Shown here piece by piece: positions 16,179 through 24,927 of a DNA stretch of 43,881 bases. Below the pieces are notes generated by a model that was not told the origin of the DNA, did no database searches, and saw nothing but the letters and a program-made list of their open reading frames with translations. How positions within the stretch are numbered: position 1 is the first letter of the stretch; each line of letters opens with the position of its first letter. The stretch covers positions 1 through 43,881 of the forward strand of contig CAYFIY010000011.1 of NCBI GenBank assembly GCA_964343275.1, written 5' to 3'. The stretch comes from Hadarchaeum sp964343275 (lineage in GTDB: Archaea > Hadarchaeota > Hadarchaeia > Hadarchaeales > Hadarchaeaceae). The translations under genes were made by a program, and so were the position numbers.

Positions 16179-17126
16179 TTATTTGAGAGTCTGAATACCC
16201 TCGCTGGTTTTCCAGTTAAAAATATCTTGAATTATTGAATAAGCCGCGTACGGTGATATTATACCACGCTCGGTTATGATCAGGTCCACATGTTCTGGAG
16301 GGGTCACATCGAATGATGGATTATTTACTTTGAGTTTGGGATATCTCTCTAAATTTATTATTTCACTTGGATCTCTTTCTTCTATTTCAATGAGGCGACC
16401 TACTAGGGTCTCGGGATGAAACTTGTAGGTTTCGGCAGCCACAAAGAAAAGCACCCTCGCATCGTGAGCTGCTAAAGATATCGCCGAGGTTCCGATTTTG
16501 TTTACCACCGCTCCATTAGCTGCAATGCTGTCCGCACCTACTACCACTTTATCCATATCCCTCATAAAGTGACGGACAGCTGAGTCGATTATCATCGTTG
16601 TTGGGATTCCCTCTTTGAGTAAATCGCGCGCGCTCAGGCGACCCTGCCAAAGAGGCCGTGATTCCGTTACGTACACTTTAATATTTTTTCCACGCCTGAA
16701 TGCAGTTTTAATCACGGACAAAGCGGATTGGCTGTTACAATGAGTTAAGATGGTATCATTATCGGATATCATATTAGTACCTATCTCTCCAATTTTTCTA
16801 ACGGCATCGTTAGAATTTTTTATGAAATCTCCCGCGCGGGATTGAACAGCTTTTTTTAGATCCAACAGGTCTGAACTCTGTCCTTGTTTTAAAGCTAAGG
16901 TAACATATCGAATAGCGTTCGGCAAGGATACGGCTGTTGGTCTGGTGTTTAAAAGCAGTTTTGATACTTGGCCCATCTCATCCGAGAATCGACGCAGCGT
17001 TTCGGCTTTAGACTCTTTAGAAGCTATCTTGAGGGCGTTCGCAGCGGCTCGCGCAATTCTCCCTGCGCCCCGTATCTGCATCGTCCTGATATCCTTAACA
17101 ATTTTATTGACTCTCGAACTCACCAT
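16179..17126 (-). CDS. ribose-1,5-bisphosphate isomerase (eIF2B-like family)
   Basis: 315 residues. The segments MQIRGAGRIARAAA, TRPTAVSLPNAIRYV, ILTHCNSQSA, VYVTESRPLWQGR, VVVGADSIAANGAVVNKIGT and ETYKFHPETLVGRLIEIEERDP follow the archaeal R15P isomerase closely, more so than true aIF2B subunits. The enzyme converts ribose-1,5-bisphosphate to ribulose-1,5-bisphosphate in the archaeal AMP/nucleoside degradation route that ends in form III Rubisco. The conserved Cys in THCNSQ and the Asp in VGADSI correspond to catalytic positions of that family. The gene follows a small unknown gene (6-bp gap) and an Lrp regulator, apparently one transcript. Whether Rubisco and AMP phosphorylase exist cannot be seen here. 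Confidence 0.82.
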   Translation of the reverse strand: MVSSRVNKIVKDIRTMQIRGAGRIARAAANALKIASKESKAETLRRFSDEMGQVSKLLLNTRPTAVSLPNAIRYVTLALKQGQSSDLLDLKKAVQSRAGDFIKNSNDAVRKIGEIGTNMISDNDTILTHCNSQSALSVIKTAFRRGKNIKVYVTESRPLWQGRLSARDLLKEGIPTTMIIDSAVRHFMRDMDKVVVGADSIAANGAVVNKIGTSAISLAAHDARVLFFVAAETYKFHPETLVGRLIEIEERDPSEIINLERYPKLKVNNPSFDVTPPEHVDLIITERGIISPYAAYSIIQDIFNWKTSEGIQTLK

Positions 17127-17132
17127 GCTTAT

Positions 17133-17402
17133 CTAAGAACTAATCTCGTTTCCGGGATTAAAACCAATCGAATTAATTTTTAAAGTTCGACATAGTTCGT
17201 TAAAAAATATTTGTCCATCTGTTTTTCTGGTTATGTCGATTTTTTCTGACATCTTTTTCTTAAAATTTTCCACAAAGTTTTCAACGCAATCGCAACTTTC
17301 GACCTCTTTTTTGATAAAATCTTTCAACTCGCTCGGATGTGCTATGTACGGCAATGCAGAATAGAGAGATGACATAACAAGATTTGCGTCTTTTTCTAGC
17401 AT
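17133..17402 (-). CDS. hypothetical protein of 89 residues
   Basis: I do not recognise a family. The product is largely helical, with an acidic/lysine-rich middle (FIKKEVESCDCVENFVENFKK is typical of its composition, given here only as its first 20 residues or so) and one C-D-C pair. It lies 8 bp after the Lrp regulator and 6 bp before the ribose-bisphosphate isomerase on the same strand, so it is probably translated as part of that unit. No signal peptide or membrane segment is visible. The ATG at 17402 is the only reasonable start. Confidence 0.5.
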   Translation of the reverse strand: MLEKDANLVMSSLYSALPYIAHPSELKDFIKKEVESCDCVENFVENFKKKMSEKIDITRKTDGQIFFNELCRTLKINSIGFNPGNEISS

Positions 17403-17410
17403 TTTAACGC

Positions 17411-17863
17411 CTACAGGTTCAACATTGTCTCTTTTATCGTATCCATGGTCACTGTAGTTCTTATGCTTTTTATTGAATCTAATGAAAGAATATAGTCTTC
17501 TACAAATTTATTAAGACTATCAATATCTTTAGCTCGAACCTTTATCATCAGATCATAATCACCAGTAATACGATAGAGCTCACACACTTCATGACGACGA
17601 GCAAGTGAACGCGTAATTTCATGGAGAGCCCGAGAGTCGGCATTCACTTTTATAAAAGCAGTTATCATGTATCCATACTTCCGAGGGTCAATAATAGCAG
17701 AATAATTCTTGATCAAGCCGTCTTTCTCTAGTTTTTTAATTCTCCGCCTCACACCGGTGGTGCTAAGTCCCACGTCTCGGCCCATCTTGAACAGGGAAGT
17801 ATTTGCATCTTTAGACAGCATCTTTAGAAGCTTAAAGTCGACGCTGTCGATTACCAATCCCAT
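17411..17863 (-). CDS. Lrp/AsnC-family transcriptional regulator
   Basis: 150 residues. The N-terminal winged helix has SVDFKLLKMLSKDANTS, GLSTTGVRRRIKKLEKDG and LIKNYSAIIDPRKYGY, the standard Lrp arrangement. The C-terminal RAM domain shows RITGDYDLMIKVRAKDIDSL, with the G-D-Y-D-L motif that binds amino-acid effectors. Lrp proteins form octamers and often regulate the adjacent genes. Here the downstream genes are the 89-residue protein and ribose-bisphosphate isomerase. Effector and targets are unknown. The ATG at 17863 follows AGGTTGG; the upstream 56-bp gap to tgtA is AT-rich. Confidence 0.88.
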   Translation of the reverse strand: MGLVIDSVDFKLLKMLSKDANTSLFKMGRDVGLSTTGVRRRIKKLEKDGLIKNYSAIIDPRKYGYMITAFIKVNADSRALHEITRSLARRHEVCELYRITGDYDLMIKVRAKDIDSLNKFVEDYILSLDSIKSIRTTVTMDTIKETMLNL

Positions 17864-17919
17864 CCAACCTCAATGATAAATTCGGTACTCTTGAGTATTT
17901 AATTTTTTTGTAGAGAAAA

Positions 17920-19416
17920 TCATGTTTGGATTATCTCTAACTTTTCTTTAATTGATTCGCATGCTTTTTCCAAGTGATCCCCCCACTGTCGTCTCTTGTT
18001 GAAAAGAATGACTTTTTGGTAATTGTTCCCATGCCTTCGGATATATTCAGTGAGAGCCACCGTAACCGACAAAATTTGTGCATTATCTAGCTCCTTCAAT
18101 GTCTGTGACTGGGACAATGGATACATTTCCTCAAGTTCTTCGGGCACCACGCCGAACGGCGGAACGAGCTTAATCAAATGGATACTATCGTCCTCTAGCT
18201 CTGGATGTCCCCTTTCTGACAGGGATACGATTGCTAGTGTCGGTAAAGGTGGCGGTGTGTATCTTTCTCGGAACCTATTTGAGTGGCGCAGAACTTCTGG
18301 CCGTTGAACTGATTCTTCACCAGAATAGTAAAAAACCGACTTTTTTGTTACCGAGTCAAAACGCTCCACGAGATCCTTGTACTCCAAAAACCTCTTAAAA
18401 GCGTCAAGTAAGCGAGGATGACTCCTGCATCTATATTGGACATGCTGCCATAACCTACCCTCAACTATCGCCTGTCTTATCCTTCGCAGCTCCCCAAATG
18501 TTACCTGGAGGTTGTGCCTTGCGAGTAATTTGATCCTATCCATTTCTGACCCCTCTTTAAATTTATCTGGTGAACCGTTTGCACAAACCGGACATTCGCA
18601 TGGAAGGTATGAGAGTTCATCGACGTGAAGAGTGCCCTCGGGAGTTAGGTATCTTGCACCTCTGGCGAAAAGCACGTAGGCAGCTGAATCGAAAAGATCG
18701 CATCCCATTGCCACTGCCAGTGCCATCATGGCAGGGTGGCCAGCGCCGAAAAGATGAACTGGCCGCTGCAAAGGAAGGTTTTGTTTTGCTGCCATGACTA
18801 AGTCGACAAGTTCGCGGTATCTGTAACCATTTAACAACTCTACTGGGCTTCCAATTGCATGTATCTGATAATTGAGCTTTCCCATTTCCCTCGCGGACTC
18901 AGCTACAAGATCGGTGAATAAGCCGCCTTGAATCGGAGCACACCAAAGCACCTTAGAGTTGGAACGGACTTTCAGCGCCTGTTTTGCTCGCTCAAGGGTT
19001 ATTCGCACTGTTTGGGCCGCAAATTCCTTCGACGCATTGATGCCAGTTGGTACGTCAAGTATTGTGGCAATATCTGGTTCAATGAGATCCTGATAACGAA
19101 CGATATCATCTGGTGAAACATCGACGGTTCCATATCTAAGAATTTGATATCCCCCGCTGTCCGTCATTATCGGACCGTCATAGTCAATTATCTGGTGAAT
19201 TTTTCTCTTTATGGTCTCCTTGCCGAAGTGAAGCATAGTGAGGTAAGCATTAGTTATCACTAATTGGGCGCCGAACTCTCTCCTCATCTCATTTGGGGCA
19301 ATTATAATTTCTGCAGGATTAATGACCGGCATTAAAGTGGGTGTCACTACATCTCCATGAGCAGTGGTTATTTTTCCAACTCTGCCTAGCCCATCTCGTT
19401 TTGTAATTTGGAAAAT
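17920..19416 (-). CDS. archaeosine tRNA-guanine transglycosylase-like protein (ATT start suspected)
   Basis: The TIM-barrel catalytic domain shows TPTLMPVINP, the nucleophile loop MTDSGGYQILRYG, LDVPTG, PIQGG, HLFGAGHPAMMAL and the zinc site CECPVC. Family function is exchange of G15 in tRNA for preQ0 on the archaeosine pathway. A C-terminal domain resembling the ArcS/TgtA2 alpha-beta region follows (LPTLAIVSLSERGHPE to NKRRQWGDHLEKAC). No PUA domain is present, so it may be encoded separately. The first ordinary start is GTG at 19347, giving 475 residues. The frame upstream encodes FQITKRDGLGRVGKITTAHG, the normal N-terminus of this family, with no ATG/GTG/TTG. An ATT at 19416 after GGTGGTG is therefore the likely start, giving 498 residues. 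Confidence 0.85.
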   Translation of the reverse strand: MFQITKRDGLGRVGKITTAHGDVVTPTLMPVINPAEIIIAPNEMRREFGAQLVITNAYLTMLHFGKETIKRKIHQIIDYDGPIMTDSGGYQILRYGTVDVSPDDIVRYQDLIEPDIATILDVPTGINASKEFAAQTVRITLERAKQALKVRSNSKVLWCAPIQGGLFTDLVAESAREMGKLNYQIHAIGSPVELLNGYRYRELVDLVMAAKQNLPLQRPVHLFGAGHPAMMALAVAMGCDLFDSAAYVLFARGARYLTPEGTLHVDELSYLPCECPVCANGSPDKFKEGSEMDRIKLLARHNLQVTFGELRRIRQAIVEGRLWQHVQYRCRSHPRLLDAFKRFLEYKDLVERFDSVTKKSVFYYSGEESVQRPEVLRHSNRFRERYTPPPLPTLAIVSLSERGHPELEDDSIHLIKLVPPFGVVPEELEEMYPLSQSQTLKELDNAQILSVTVALTEYIRRHGNNYQKVILFNKRRQWGDHLEKACESIKEKLEIIQT

Positions 19417-19469
19417 GGCACCACCACAACTACGAATACGAATAGCGAGAAATATTATTTTTTAGATTT

Positions 19470-20678
19470 CTAACAGACTGAAAACTCTCCTCTGGATAAG
19501 CACTTGGTGAATTCAGTGATATTCTCCAATTCCTTGTCGAAGGTTTGTGCTATCTGCCCCCTTACATTTTCTATTCCCACGCCAGACTTTGTAATAACTC
19601 GCGCCGCGGCTATTGCTGGTTGGTCAATTGGCTGGCCTATCTGGCTAACAAGCCAAACGTAAACCTCACTCAATCCATCTACCTGAGAGTAAATCTCACT
19701 GGCGATCTTGTGAGTTAAGAGATTGTAGATCTTCCCTACATGGCTCACTGGATTCTTGCCTGCAACCGCCTCCGAACCCGCGGGCCTGTTGAGTGGGATA
19801 ACTCCATTGCACCTATTGCCCCTGCCTACCTGTCCAGAGTCTGCACCATCAGCACTCGTGCCTAAAACGGTAAGATAAACGCCATCTACTCCCCTTTCCC
19901 TACTATCGAGAGTGTTTAGCTTGGTGTGAACATTATCGAAATCAAATTTTTCTTTCGCAAATGGCGCGACCTTTTCCAGAATTTCGTCTTTTTTTCTAAA
20001 GTAGTCGTTTTCATCTTTGACATAATGATCCACAAACGCCATCCCGATAGTTAACGATATATCGTTGTTCTTCCGAAAACCCATTATCTTGATATCTTCC
20101 CCCGATTCGGGAAACTCTTTTTTGAATTTCTTTGAGTTGAGGAACTGTTCTGTTTCTAAGACTATCTGCTCGGTTGGGGTAAATGGAGCATAGCCAACAG
20201 CCGCCGATGTATCGTTTGCGCTGAGGATTTCCCCTTTGCGCTTAAATATGTCCGTAAGCGCTGCTGATCCGGGTTTAAGCTCTACTTGGTAACGCACATG
20301 GTCATCGGGATCGACATATCTTAAGTTCTTTCTTATCCAGTCTTTAGCCGAACGAATCGCGATCTCTTTTACTTCTAACTTCGTTCCTTCTACCTCTTCA
20401 GTGGCACGATCACCAAAAATCATAAGCATGGGATCTTTTACCTTCCCCCCGCCAAACCTAGTTTCTACCCCCCCGGCCACTAGAAGAGACTTATCAGCGT
20501 TATGGTGCATGATAGCGCCAAACTTTTTTAAATACTCCTTGCTGAGCTCTATTGAAACGTTATCCAAGATAGAGTCACAGATGGAATCCGGGTGTCCAAT
20601 TCCCTTTCTTTCAACTATCTCCAAATTTTGGTCCACGAGTGGAGTCTGTTTAAACTCCTCGACAACGATATTTCGCAT
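19470..20678 (-). CDS. archaeal-type S-adenosylmethionine synthetase
   Basis: 402 residues. This is the archaeal MAT family, distant from bacterial MetK. It makes SAM from methionine and ATP. The start at ATG 20678 gives the canonical beginning RNIVVEEF followed by EIVERKGIGHPDSICDSI; an upstream frame to 20798 runs into the divergent promoter and is not homologous. Other signatures are HHNADKSLLVAGG, FGGGKVKDPML, SAADGADSGQVGRGN-like TSADGADSGQVGRGNR and AGKNPVSHVGKIYN. The gene stands alone, divergent from an HTH-CBS regulator with 79 bp between the starts. Cobalamin and methyl chemistry elsewhere in the window does not depend directly on it, but the radical SAM protein does. Confidence 0.93.
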   Translation of the reverse strand: MRNIVVEEFKQTPLVDQNLEIVERKGIGHPDSICDSILDNVSIELSKEYLKKFGAIMHHNADKSLLVAGGVETRFGGGKVKDPMLMIFGDRATEEVEGTKLEVKEIAIRSAKDWIRKNLRYVDPDDHVRYQVELKPGSAALTDIFKRKGEILSANDTSAAVGYAPFTPTEQIVLETEQFLNSKKFKKEFPESGEDIKIMGFRKNNDISLTIGMAFVDHYVKDENDYFRKKDEILEKVAPFAKEKFDFDNVHTKLNTLDSRERGVDGVYLTVLGTSADGADSGQVGRGNRCNGVIPLNRPAGSEAVAGKNPVSHVGKIYNLLTHKIASEIYSQVDGLSEVYVWLVSQIGQPIDQPAIAAARVITKSGVGIENVRGQIAQTFDKELENITEFTKCLSRGEFSVC

Positions 20679-20757
20679 TAAATCATACCCATTATATTTA
20701 GATTTTAACATGCGACATTTATATTTATAGGTTTCCGAGAGAACATAACCCTCAGTA

Positions 20758-21339
20758 ATGGAGTATTCAATGACGCTCATCAAGCCATCTGAAGTCAAGG
20801 CTATGCGTATTCGTCTGAATTTTAGCCAATCAAAATTAGCCGGATTAGCTAGGATAAGCCAAGCTTACGTTGCTAAAATTGAGTCAGGAAAAGCGGATCC
20901 AAAATTTTCAACGCTCGAGAGAATATCAAAGGCGCTAGAGACAGCTAAGGGAGAGGACAAACGTATTTTAGTCGAGAGAATTATGTCATCTCCAATCGTG
21001 TGTATAAAACCCAGTGATAAGGTTAAAAAAACCGTTCAAACGATGAAAACCCATGATATATCACAGTTACCAGTTTTGGATCGAGATATCCAAGTTGGAT
21101 CAATATCCGAGGCCAGCGTTGTCCAAGAAATAGCCTCTGGTGAAAACATGGACGATTTACTTCGGCAAAGCGTTAGCGAAGTGATGGGTGAGCCATTCCC
21201 AACGGTAGGAAGGGATGCCGACATCGATGTTGTTTATCAGCTCCTAGGACATGAACCAGCAATATTAGTGATATACCATGGGAAGCCAGTTGGTATCGTG
21301 ACCAAAGCTGATATCTTTAAACTAGCGGCTCGACCATAA
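20758..21339 (+). CDS. HTH regulator with paired CBS domains
   Basis: 193 residues. An Xre-type helix-turn-helix (LNFSQSKLAGLARISQAYVAKIE near residues 20-40, shown by FSQSKLAGLA) is fused to two CBS domains: IMSSPIVCIKPSDKVKKT with ISQLPVLD, and VSEVMGEPFPTVGRDADI with KPVGIVTKADIFKLA. CBS pairs bind adenosine-containing ligands such as AMP, ATP or SAM. The divergent neighbour is SAM synthetase, so sensing of SAM or adenylates is an attractive inference, not shown. Several TATA-like stretches lie in the 79-bp divergent region. The start may be ATG 20758 or ATG 20770. Confidence 0.85.
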   Translation: MEYSMTLIKPSEVKAMRIRLNFSQSKLAGLARISQAYVAKIESGKADPKFSTLERISKALETAKGEDKRILVERIMSSPIVCIKPSDKVKKTVQTMKTHDISQLPVLDRDIQVGSISEASVVQEIASGENMDDLLRQSVSEVMGEPFPTVGRDADIDVVYQLLGHEPAILVIYHGKPVGIVTKADIFKLAARP

Positions 21340-21382
21340 CTTCAAAAGTTTTATTTCCGTGGAGTAAGTATGAGTTGGTTAC

Positions 21383-22093
21383 ATGGAAGTTAGGGAAAGG
21401 ATTGCGCGTTGGATAGCCGGCGATATAACGTTGGCGGAAAATCCAGGAATAGCAATCAAGTTATGGCGTGAAAGGTTTGGAATCAACCAGCCAGCCTTAT
21501 CTAGAGTCATGCACATTTCACCTTCGGTGATAAGTGATTATGAAGCCGGTAGAAGAAAATCTCCCGGTGTCACCACAATAAAGAGGATCGTTGACTCTTT
21601 TTTAAAAGTTGACAAACTGCAGGGGGGTAAGATGTTCAAGGTGTTTTCGCAAGTATTCGGCACTCAGCTGCCACCAGATGTTGTCCTAGAAATTAGAGAG
21701 TATAGGTTACCCGTGGATGGAAAGACCCTGAATAAAGCTGTTGCTGGAGAAATCGTGGCAAACAAAGACCTAATCGGCAGGAAGATTTTTGGATATACTG
21801 TAATCGACAGCCACAAGGCAATACTTTCGCTGTCTGCAGACGATTTTAAGCGCCTTTATGGGCTTACTACTGAACGGGCACTTGTCTTCACGGGCGTAAC
21901 GGCAGGTCGTTCACCACTCGTAGCTGTAAAGGTCATTGGAATAACTCCAGGGATAGTTATTCTCCACGGTGGACTTAAAGTTGCAGACGATTTAGGCGTG
22001 AAAATAGCCGAGATTCTCAAAGTTCCTTTGATTATTTCAAGGAATCCATCGGTAAATGACCTTCTTACCGGTCTGAGGAAATGCGCTAGTTAA
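21383..22093 (+). CDS. HTH transcriptional regulator preceding mevalonate genes (COG1709-like)
   Basis: 236 residues. The HTH is internal (KLWRERFGINQPALSRVM, HISPSVISDYEAGRRKSPG). The rest is an alpha-beta domain ending in a Rossmann-like PLVAVKVIGITPGIVILHGG and KVPLIISRNPSVNDLL. The family is a known archaeal regulator found just upstream of HMG-CoA synthase in many euryarchaea. It is therefore likely to control mevalonate supply for lipid synthesis; the ligand is unknown. It begins 43 bp after the HTH-CBS gene and ends 128 bp before HMG-CoA synthase. That gap holds an inverted repeat that may be its operator. Confidence 0.8.
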   Translation: MEVRERIARWIAGDITLAENPGIAIKLWRERFGINQPALSRVMHISPSVISDYEAGRRKSPGVTTIKRIVDSFLKVDKLQGGKMFKVFSQVFGTQLPPDVVLEIREYRLPVDGKTLNKAVAGEIVANKDLIGRKIFGYTVIDSHKAILSLSADDFKRLYGLTTERALVFTGVTAGRSPLVAVKVIGITPGIVILHGGLKVADDLGVKIAEILKVPLIISRNPSVNDLLTGLRKCAS

Positions 22094-22129
22094 TAAATTT
22101 AAAATTTTTGCAAAATTAAAAAACGTCAA

Positions 22130-22151
22130 TTGTCGATATTTTTTACGACAA
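22130..22151 (+). promoter_or_regulatory. inverted repeat upstream of HMG-CoA synthase
   Basis: TTGTCG-N10-CGACAA, perfect 6-bp arms with centres 16 bp apart, lies 70 bp before the HMG-CoA synthase start and just before TTTTTAAACG, a likely TATA box. This is the position expected for an operator of the preceding HTH regulator. Confidence 0.5.
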
Positions 22152-22221
22152 ACAAAAAGTTTTTAAACGATGAAATGTTCATAAAAACAAAAATAAGATT
22201 ACGCACTAATGGTGATTTGCT

Positions 22222-23268
22222 TTGTCCGTTGGTATAGTCGGTTACGGTGTTTACATCCCCAAGTATCGCATTCGAACCGAGGAGATCGCTAAAGTTTGGG
22301 GTGAGGATCCGACAAGAGTCAAACAAAGCCTACAAATTGAAGAAAAATCTGTTCCTGCTTATGACGAGGATACAGCAACAATTTCAGTGGAAGCAGCACG
22401 CAACGCGGTCAAAATGGCACGTATAAATCCCTCGGACATAGGTGCCATTTACGTTGGCTCTGAATCACATCCTTACGTGGTCAAACCAACTGCAACTATA
22501 GTGGCAGAAGCAATCGAAGCTACTCCTGACCTCACCGCGGCTGATTTAGAATTCGCTTGTAAGGCTGGGACTGCTGGAATCCAGACCTGCATGGGTTCGG
22601 TGGAAGCCGGGTTTATAAGATATGGAATGGCAATAGGAGCTGATACCGCCCAGGCAGCTCCTGGCGATGCCTTGGAATACGCAGCAGCGGCTGGTGGCGG
22701 TGCAGTAATAATTGGGAAAAACAATAGTGAAGTATTAGCTGAGATCGAAGGTACTTACTCATATACGACTGACATTCCGGATTTCTGGAGACGAGATATG
22801 AGGCCCTATCCAAGTCACGGAGGGAGGTTCACAGGAAAACCAGCATATTTCAAACATGTATTGTCGGCTGCTCACGGGATTCTGCGCCAACTAAAACTTA
22901 CTCCCCAAGACTTTACATATTCAGTATTCCATCAACCAAATGGGAAATTCCCTCTGCAGGTAGCCCAAAAGCTAGGTTTCTCCAATGAACAAGTGACACC
23001 TGGCCTATTATCTCCCGAGATAGGGAACACCTATTCGGGATCATCGATGATAGGCTTGGCGGCAGCCTTGGATCAAGCGAAACCGGGCGAACGCATATTG
23101 CTTGTTTCATACGGATCCGGAGCTGGAAGTGACGCTTTTAGCATTCGTGTTAAAGATGCAATAGCAAAAAGGCCTAACCAAACTCCAACTGTCCAAAGCT
23201 ACATTGACAGCAAAATTTACATTGATTATTCGACTTATTCCAGGTACAAGAAATTATTGGTGAAGTAA
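22222..23268 (+). CDS. hydroxymethylglutaryl-CoA synthase, archaeal
   Basis: 348 residues, archaeal HMG-CoA synthase. It condenses acetoacetyl-CoA with acetyl-CoA in the mevalonate pathway to isoprenoid lipids. Signatures: GIVGYGVYIPKYRI at the N-terminus, the catalytic cysteine in EFACKAGTAGIQ, the histidine in VFHQPNGKFP, and GNTYSGSSMIGLAAALD and SYGSGAGSDAF near the end. The start is TTG at 22222 with TGGTGATT upstream, chosen because the first strand starts immediately. The stop is 1 bp before the thiolase ATG. In methanogens this enzyme forms a complex with the thiolase and DUF35 protein that channels the unfavourable acetoacetyl-CoA intermediate. Confidence 0.93.
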   Translation: MSVGIVGYGVYIPKYRIRTEEIAKVWGEDPTRVKQSLQIEEKSVPAYDEDTATISVEAARNAVKMARINPSDIGAIYVGSESHPYVVKPTATIVAEAIEATPDLTAADLEFACKAGTAGIQTCMGSVEAGFIRYGMAIGADTAQAAPGDALEYAAAAGGGAVIIGKNNSEVLAEIEGTYSYTTDIPDFWRRDMRPYPSHGGRFTGKPAYFKHVLSAAHGILRQLKLTPQDFTYSVFHQPNGKFPLQVAQKLGFSNEQVTPGLLSPEIGNTYSGSSMIGLAAALDQAKPGERILLVSYGSGAGSDAFSIRVKDAIAKRPNQTPTVQSYIDSKIYIDYSTYSRYKKLLVK

Positions 23269-23269
23269 C

Positions 23270-24433
23270 ATGCGGGACGTTGCAGTAATTGGTGTAGGAT
23301 TGACGAGGTTCGGCGAGCTGTGGGACTTGTCCTTTAGACAAATGATTATAGAAGCAGGAGCACGGGCATTAGATGATGCTGGTGTTGACGGTAAGCAGAT
23401 AGATGCCATGTACGTAGGAAATATGTCATCTGGGCAGTTAGTAAGTCAAGAACATACAGCATCCCTGATAGCCGATCATTCTGGTCTTATCCCAATTCCT
23501 TCCACTAGAGTCGAGGGAGCCTGCGCATCCGGTGGCTTGGCACTTCGTCAAGCAGTGATTGCCGTTGCTTCAGGTATTCACGATTTCGTTGTCGCCGCAG
23601 GGTTTGAGAAAATGACCGACGTGATGTCGGGTGCAGCGACCATTGCGCTTGCCACGGCAGCTGATCAAGAGTGGGAAGTCTATATGGGGGCTACCTTCCC
23701 AGGACTATACGCGCTAATGGCTCGCCGTCACATGTATGAATTCGGTACTACTGAAGAACAAATGGCATCGGTAGCGGTAAAGAACCATCATAATGCCTGC
23801 ATGAATCCCTGTGCCCAATATCACATAGAAGTAACTGTGGATAATGTTCTCAAATCAACTCCAGTGACCCATCCGCTTAAGTTGCTCGACTGCTCCCCGA
23901 TCACAGATGGCGCTGCATGTGTAATAGTGGCCCCAGCCGAGAAAGCTCGAAAACTCAACAACGACCCAATATTGATCAAAGGGACAGGCCAAGCCAGCGA
24001 CACAATCTCTCTTCACAGTCGCCAATCACTCACTAGTCTTAGAGCTACCCTCGAAGCTGTAAATACCGCATACAAAATGGCTAGAATCGGTCCAAAAGAG
24101 GTGGATGTGGCCGAAGTTCACGACTGTTTTACCATAGCTGAAATAATAGCTATAGAGGACCTCGGTTTTTGTAAGAAGGGAATGGGTGGAAAAGTCACCG
24201 AAAACGGTGAAACGGCAATCGGGGGGAGAATTCCTGTCAATACAAGTGGCGGTCTAAAAGGAAAGGGACACCCAGTTGGCGCCACCGGTATCGCCCAAGC
24301 AGTAGAGATCGTTCAACAGCTCCGCGGGGATGTTGGGAAACGGCAGGTCGAGGGGGCAGAAATTGGCTTAACACATAACGTAGGCGGATCTGGTGGCACC
24401 GCAGTAGTACATATATTCGAGCGAGGTTATTGA
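23270..24433 (+). CDS. acetyl-CoA C-acetyltransferase (thiolase), archaeal
   Basis: 387 residues. Condenses two acetyl-CoA to acetoacetyl-CoA for HMG-CoA synthase. The nucleophilic cysteine lies in RVEGACASGGLALRQ, the histidine/cysteine triad in EVHDCFTIAEI and KGKGHPVGATGIAQ, and the oxyanion loop in HNVGGSGGTAVVH. The gene is sandwiched between HMG-CoA synthase (1-bp gap) and the DUF35 gene (0-bp gap), the arrangement known from archaea where the three proteins form one complex. It would draw acetyl-CoA made by the Cdh complex into lipid synthesis. Confidence 0.93.
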   Translation: MRDVAVIGVGLTRFGELWDLSFRQMIIEAGARALDDAGVDGKQIDAMYVGNMSSGQLVSQEHTASLIADHSGLIPIPSTRVEGACASGGLALRQAVIAVASGIHDFVVAAGFEKMTDVMSGAATIALATAADQEWEVYMGATFPGLYALMARRHMYEFGTTEEQMASVAVKNHHNACMNPCAQYHIEVTVDNVLKSTPVTHPLKLLDCSPITDGAACVIVAPAEKARKLNNDPILIKGTGQASDTISLHSRQSLTSLRATLEAVNTAYKMARIGPKEVDVAEVHDCFTIAEIIAIEDLGFCKKGMGGKVTENGETAIGGRIPVNTSGGLKGKGHPVGATGIAQAVEIVQQLRGDVGKRQVEGAEIGLTHNVGGSGGTAVVHIFERGY

Positions 24434-24850
24434 ATGGCTGCTCCTCGTTTTTGGCGTGAAATTATGAACCGCTACAATTTAATAGGGACTAAATGTGGCA
24501 ATTGTAATAAAATTATGTTTCCACCTAGATACATCTGCCCACATTGTAGGAGGATGGGCAAATTAGAGCCATTTAAATTAAGTCGGAGGGGAAAAATAGT
24601 AACCTATAGTATTGTTCGAGTCGGCGCGGGAGGACTTGAGGAGCAAGTTCCTTATGTGTTAGCAATTGTGGAGCTGGACGACGGGCCTAGACTGACGACG
24701 CAGATAGCCGATTGTAATCCTGAAGAAGTAAAAATTGACGACGAGGTGGAACTCGCTTTCAGACGATTAGGTGAAGACGGAAAAGACGGAGTAATATACT
24801 ACGGATTCAAATTCAAACGCATAAATAAATCACAAGTGGCTCAACTTTAA
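24434..24850 (+). CDS. DUF35 zinc-ribbon/OB-fold scaffold protein
   Basis: 138 residues. An N-terminal zinc ribbon (GTKCGNCNKIMFPPR, YICPHC) is followed by an OB-fold (RGKIVTYSIVRVGAGG to DDGPRLTTQIADC). The family is the scaffold of the archaeal thiolase/HMG-CoA synthase complex, where it forms a shared CoA-binding site and channels intermediates. The ATG directly follows the thiolase stop, which makes equal expression likely. Last gene of the unit; the following 179 bp are non-coding and contain the 54-bp repeat. Confidence 0.9.
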   Translation: MAAPRFWREIMNRYNLIGTKCGNCNKIMFPPRYICPHCRRMGKLEPFKLSRRGKIVTYSIVRVGAGGLEEQVPYVLAIVELDDGPRLTTQIADCNPEEVKIDDEVELAFRRLGEDGKDGVIYYGFKFKRINKSQVAQL

Positions 24851-24927
24851 GGTTGTATTTTAAGATTTAGCCGATTTTTGTGGAAAAATAGGAAAAGTTT
24901 TCGAGGATGGTACACTCATAAAAAACT

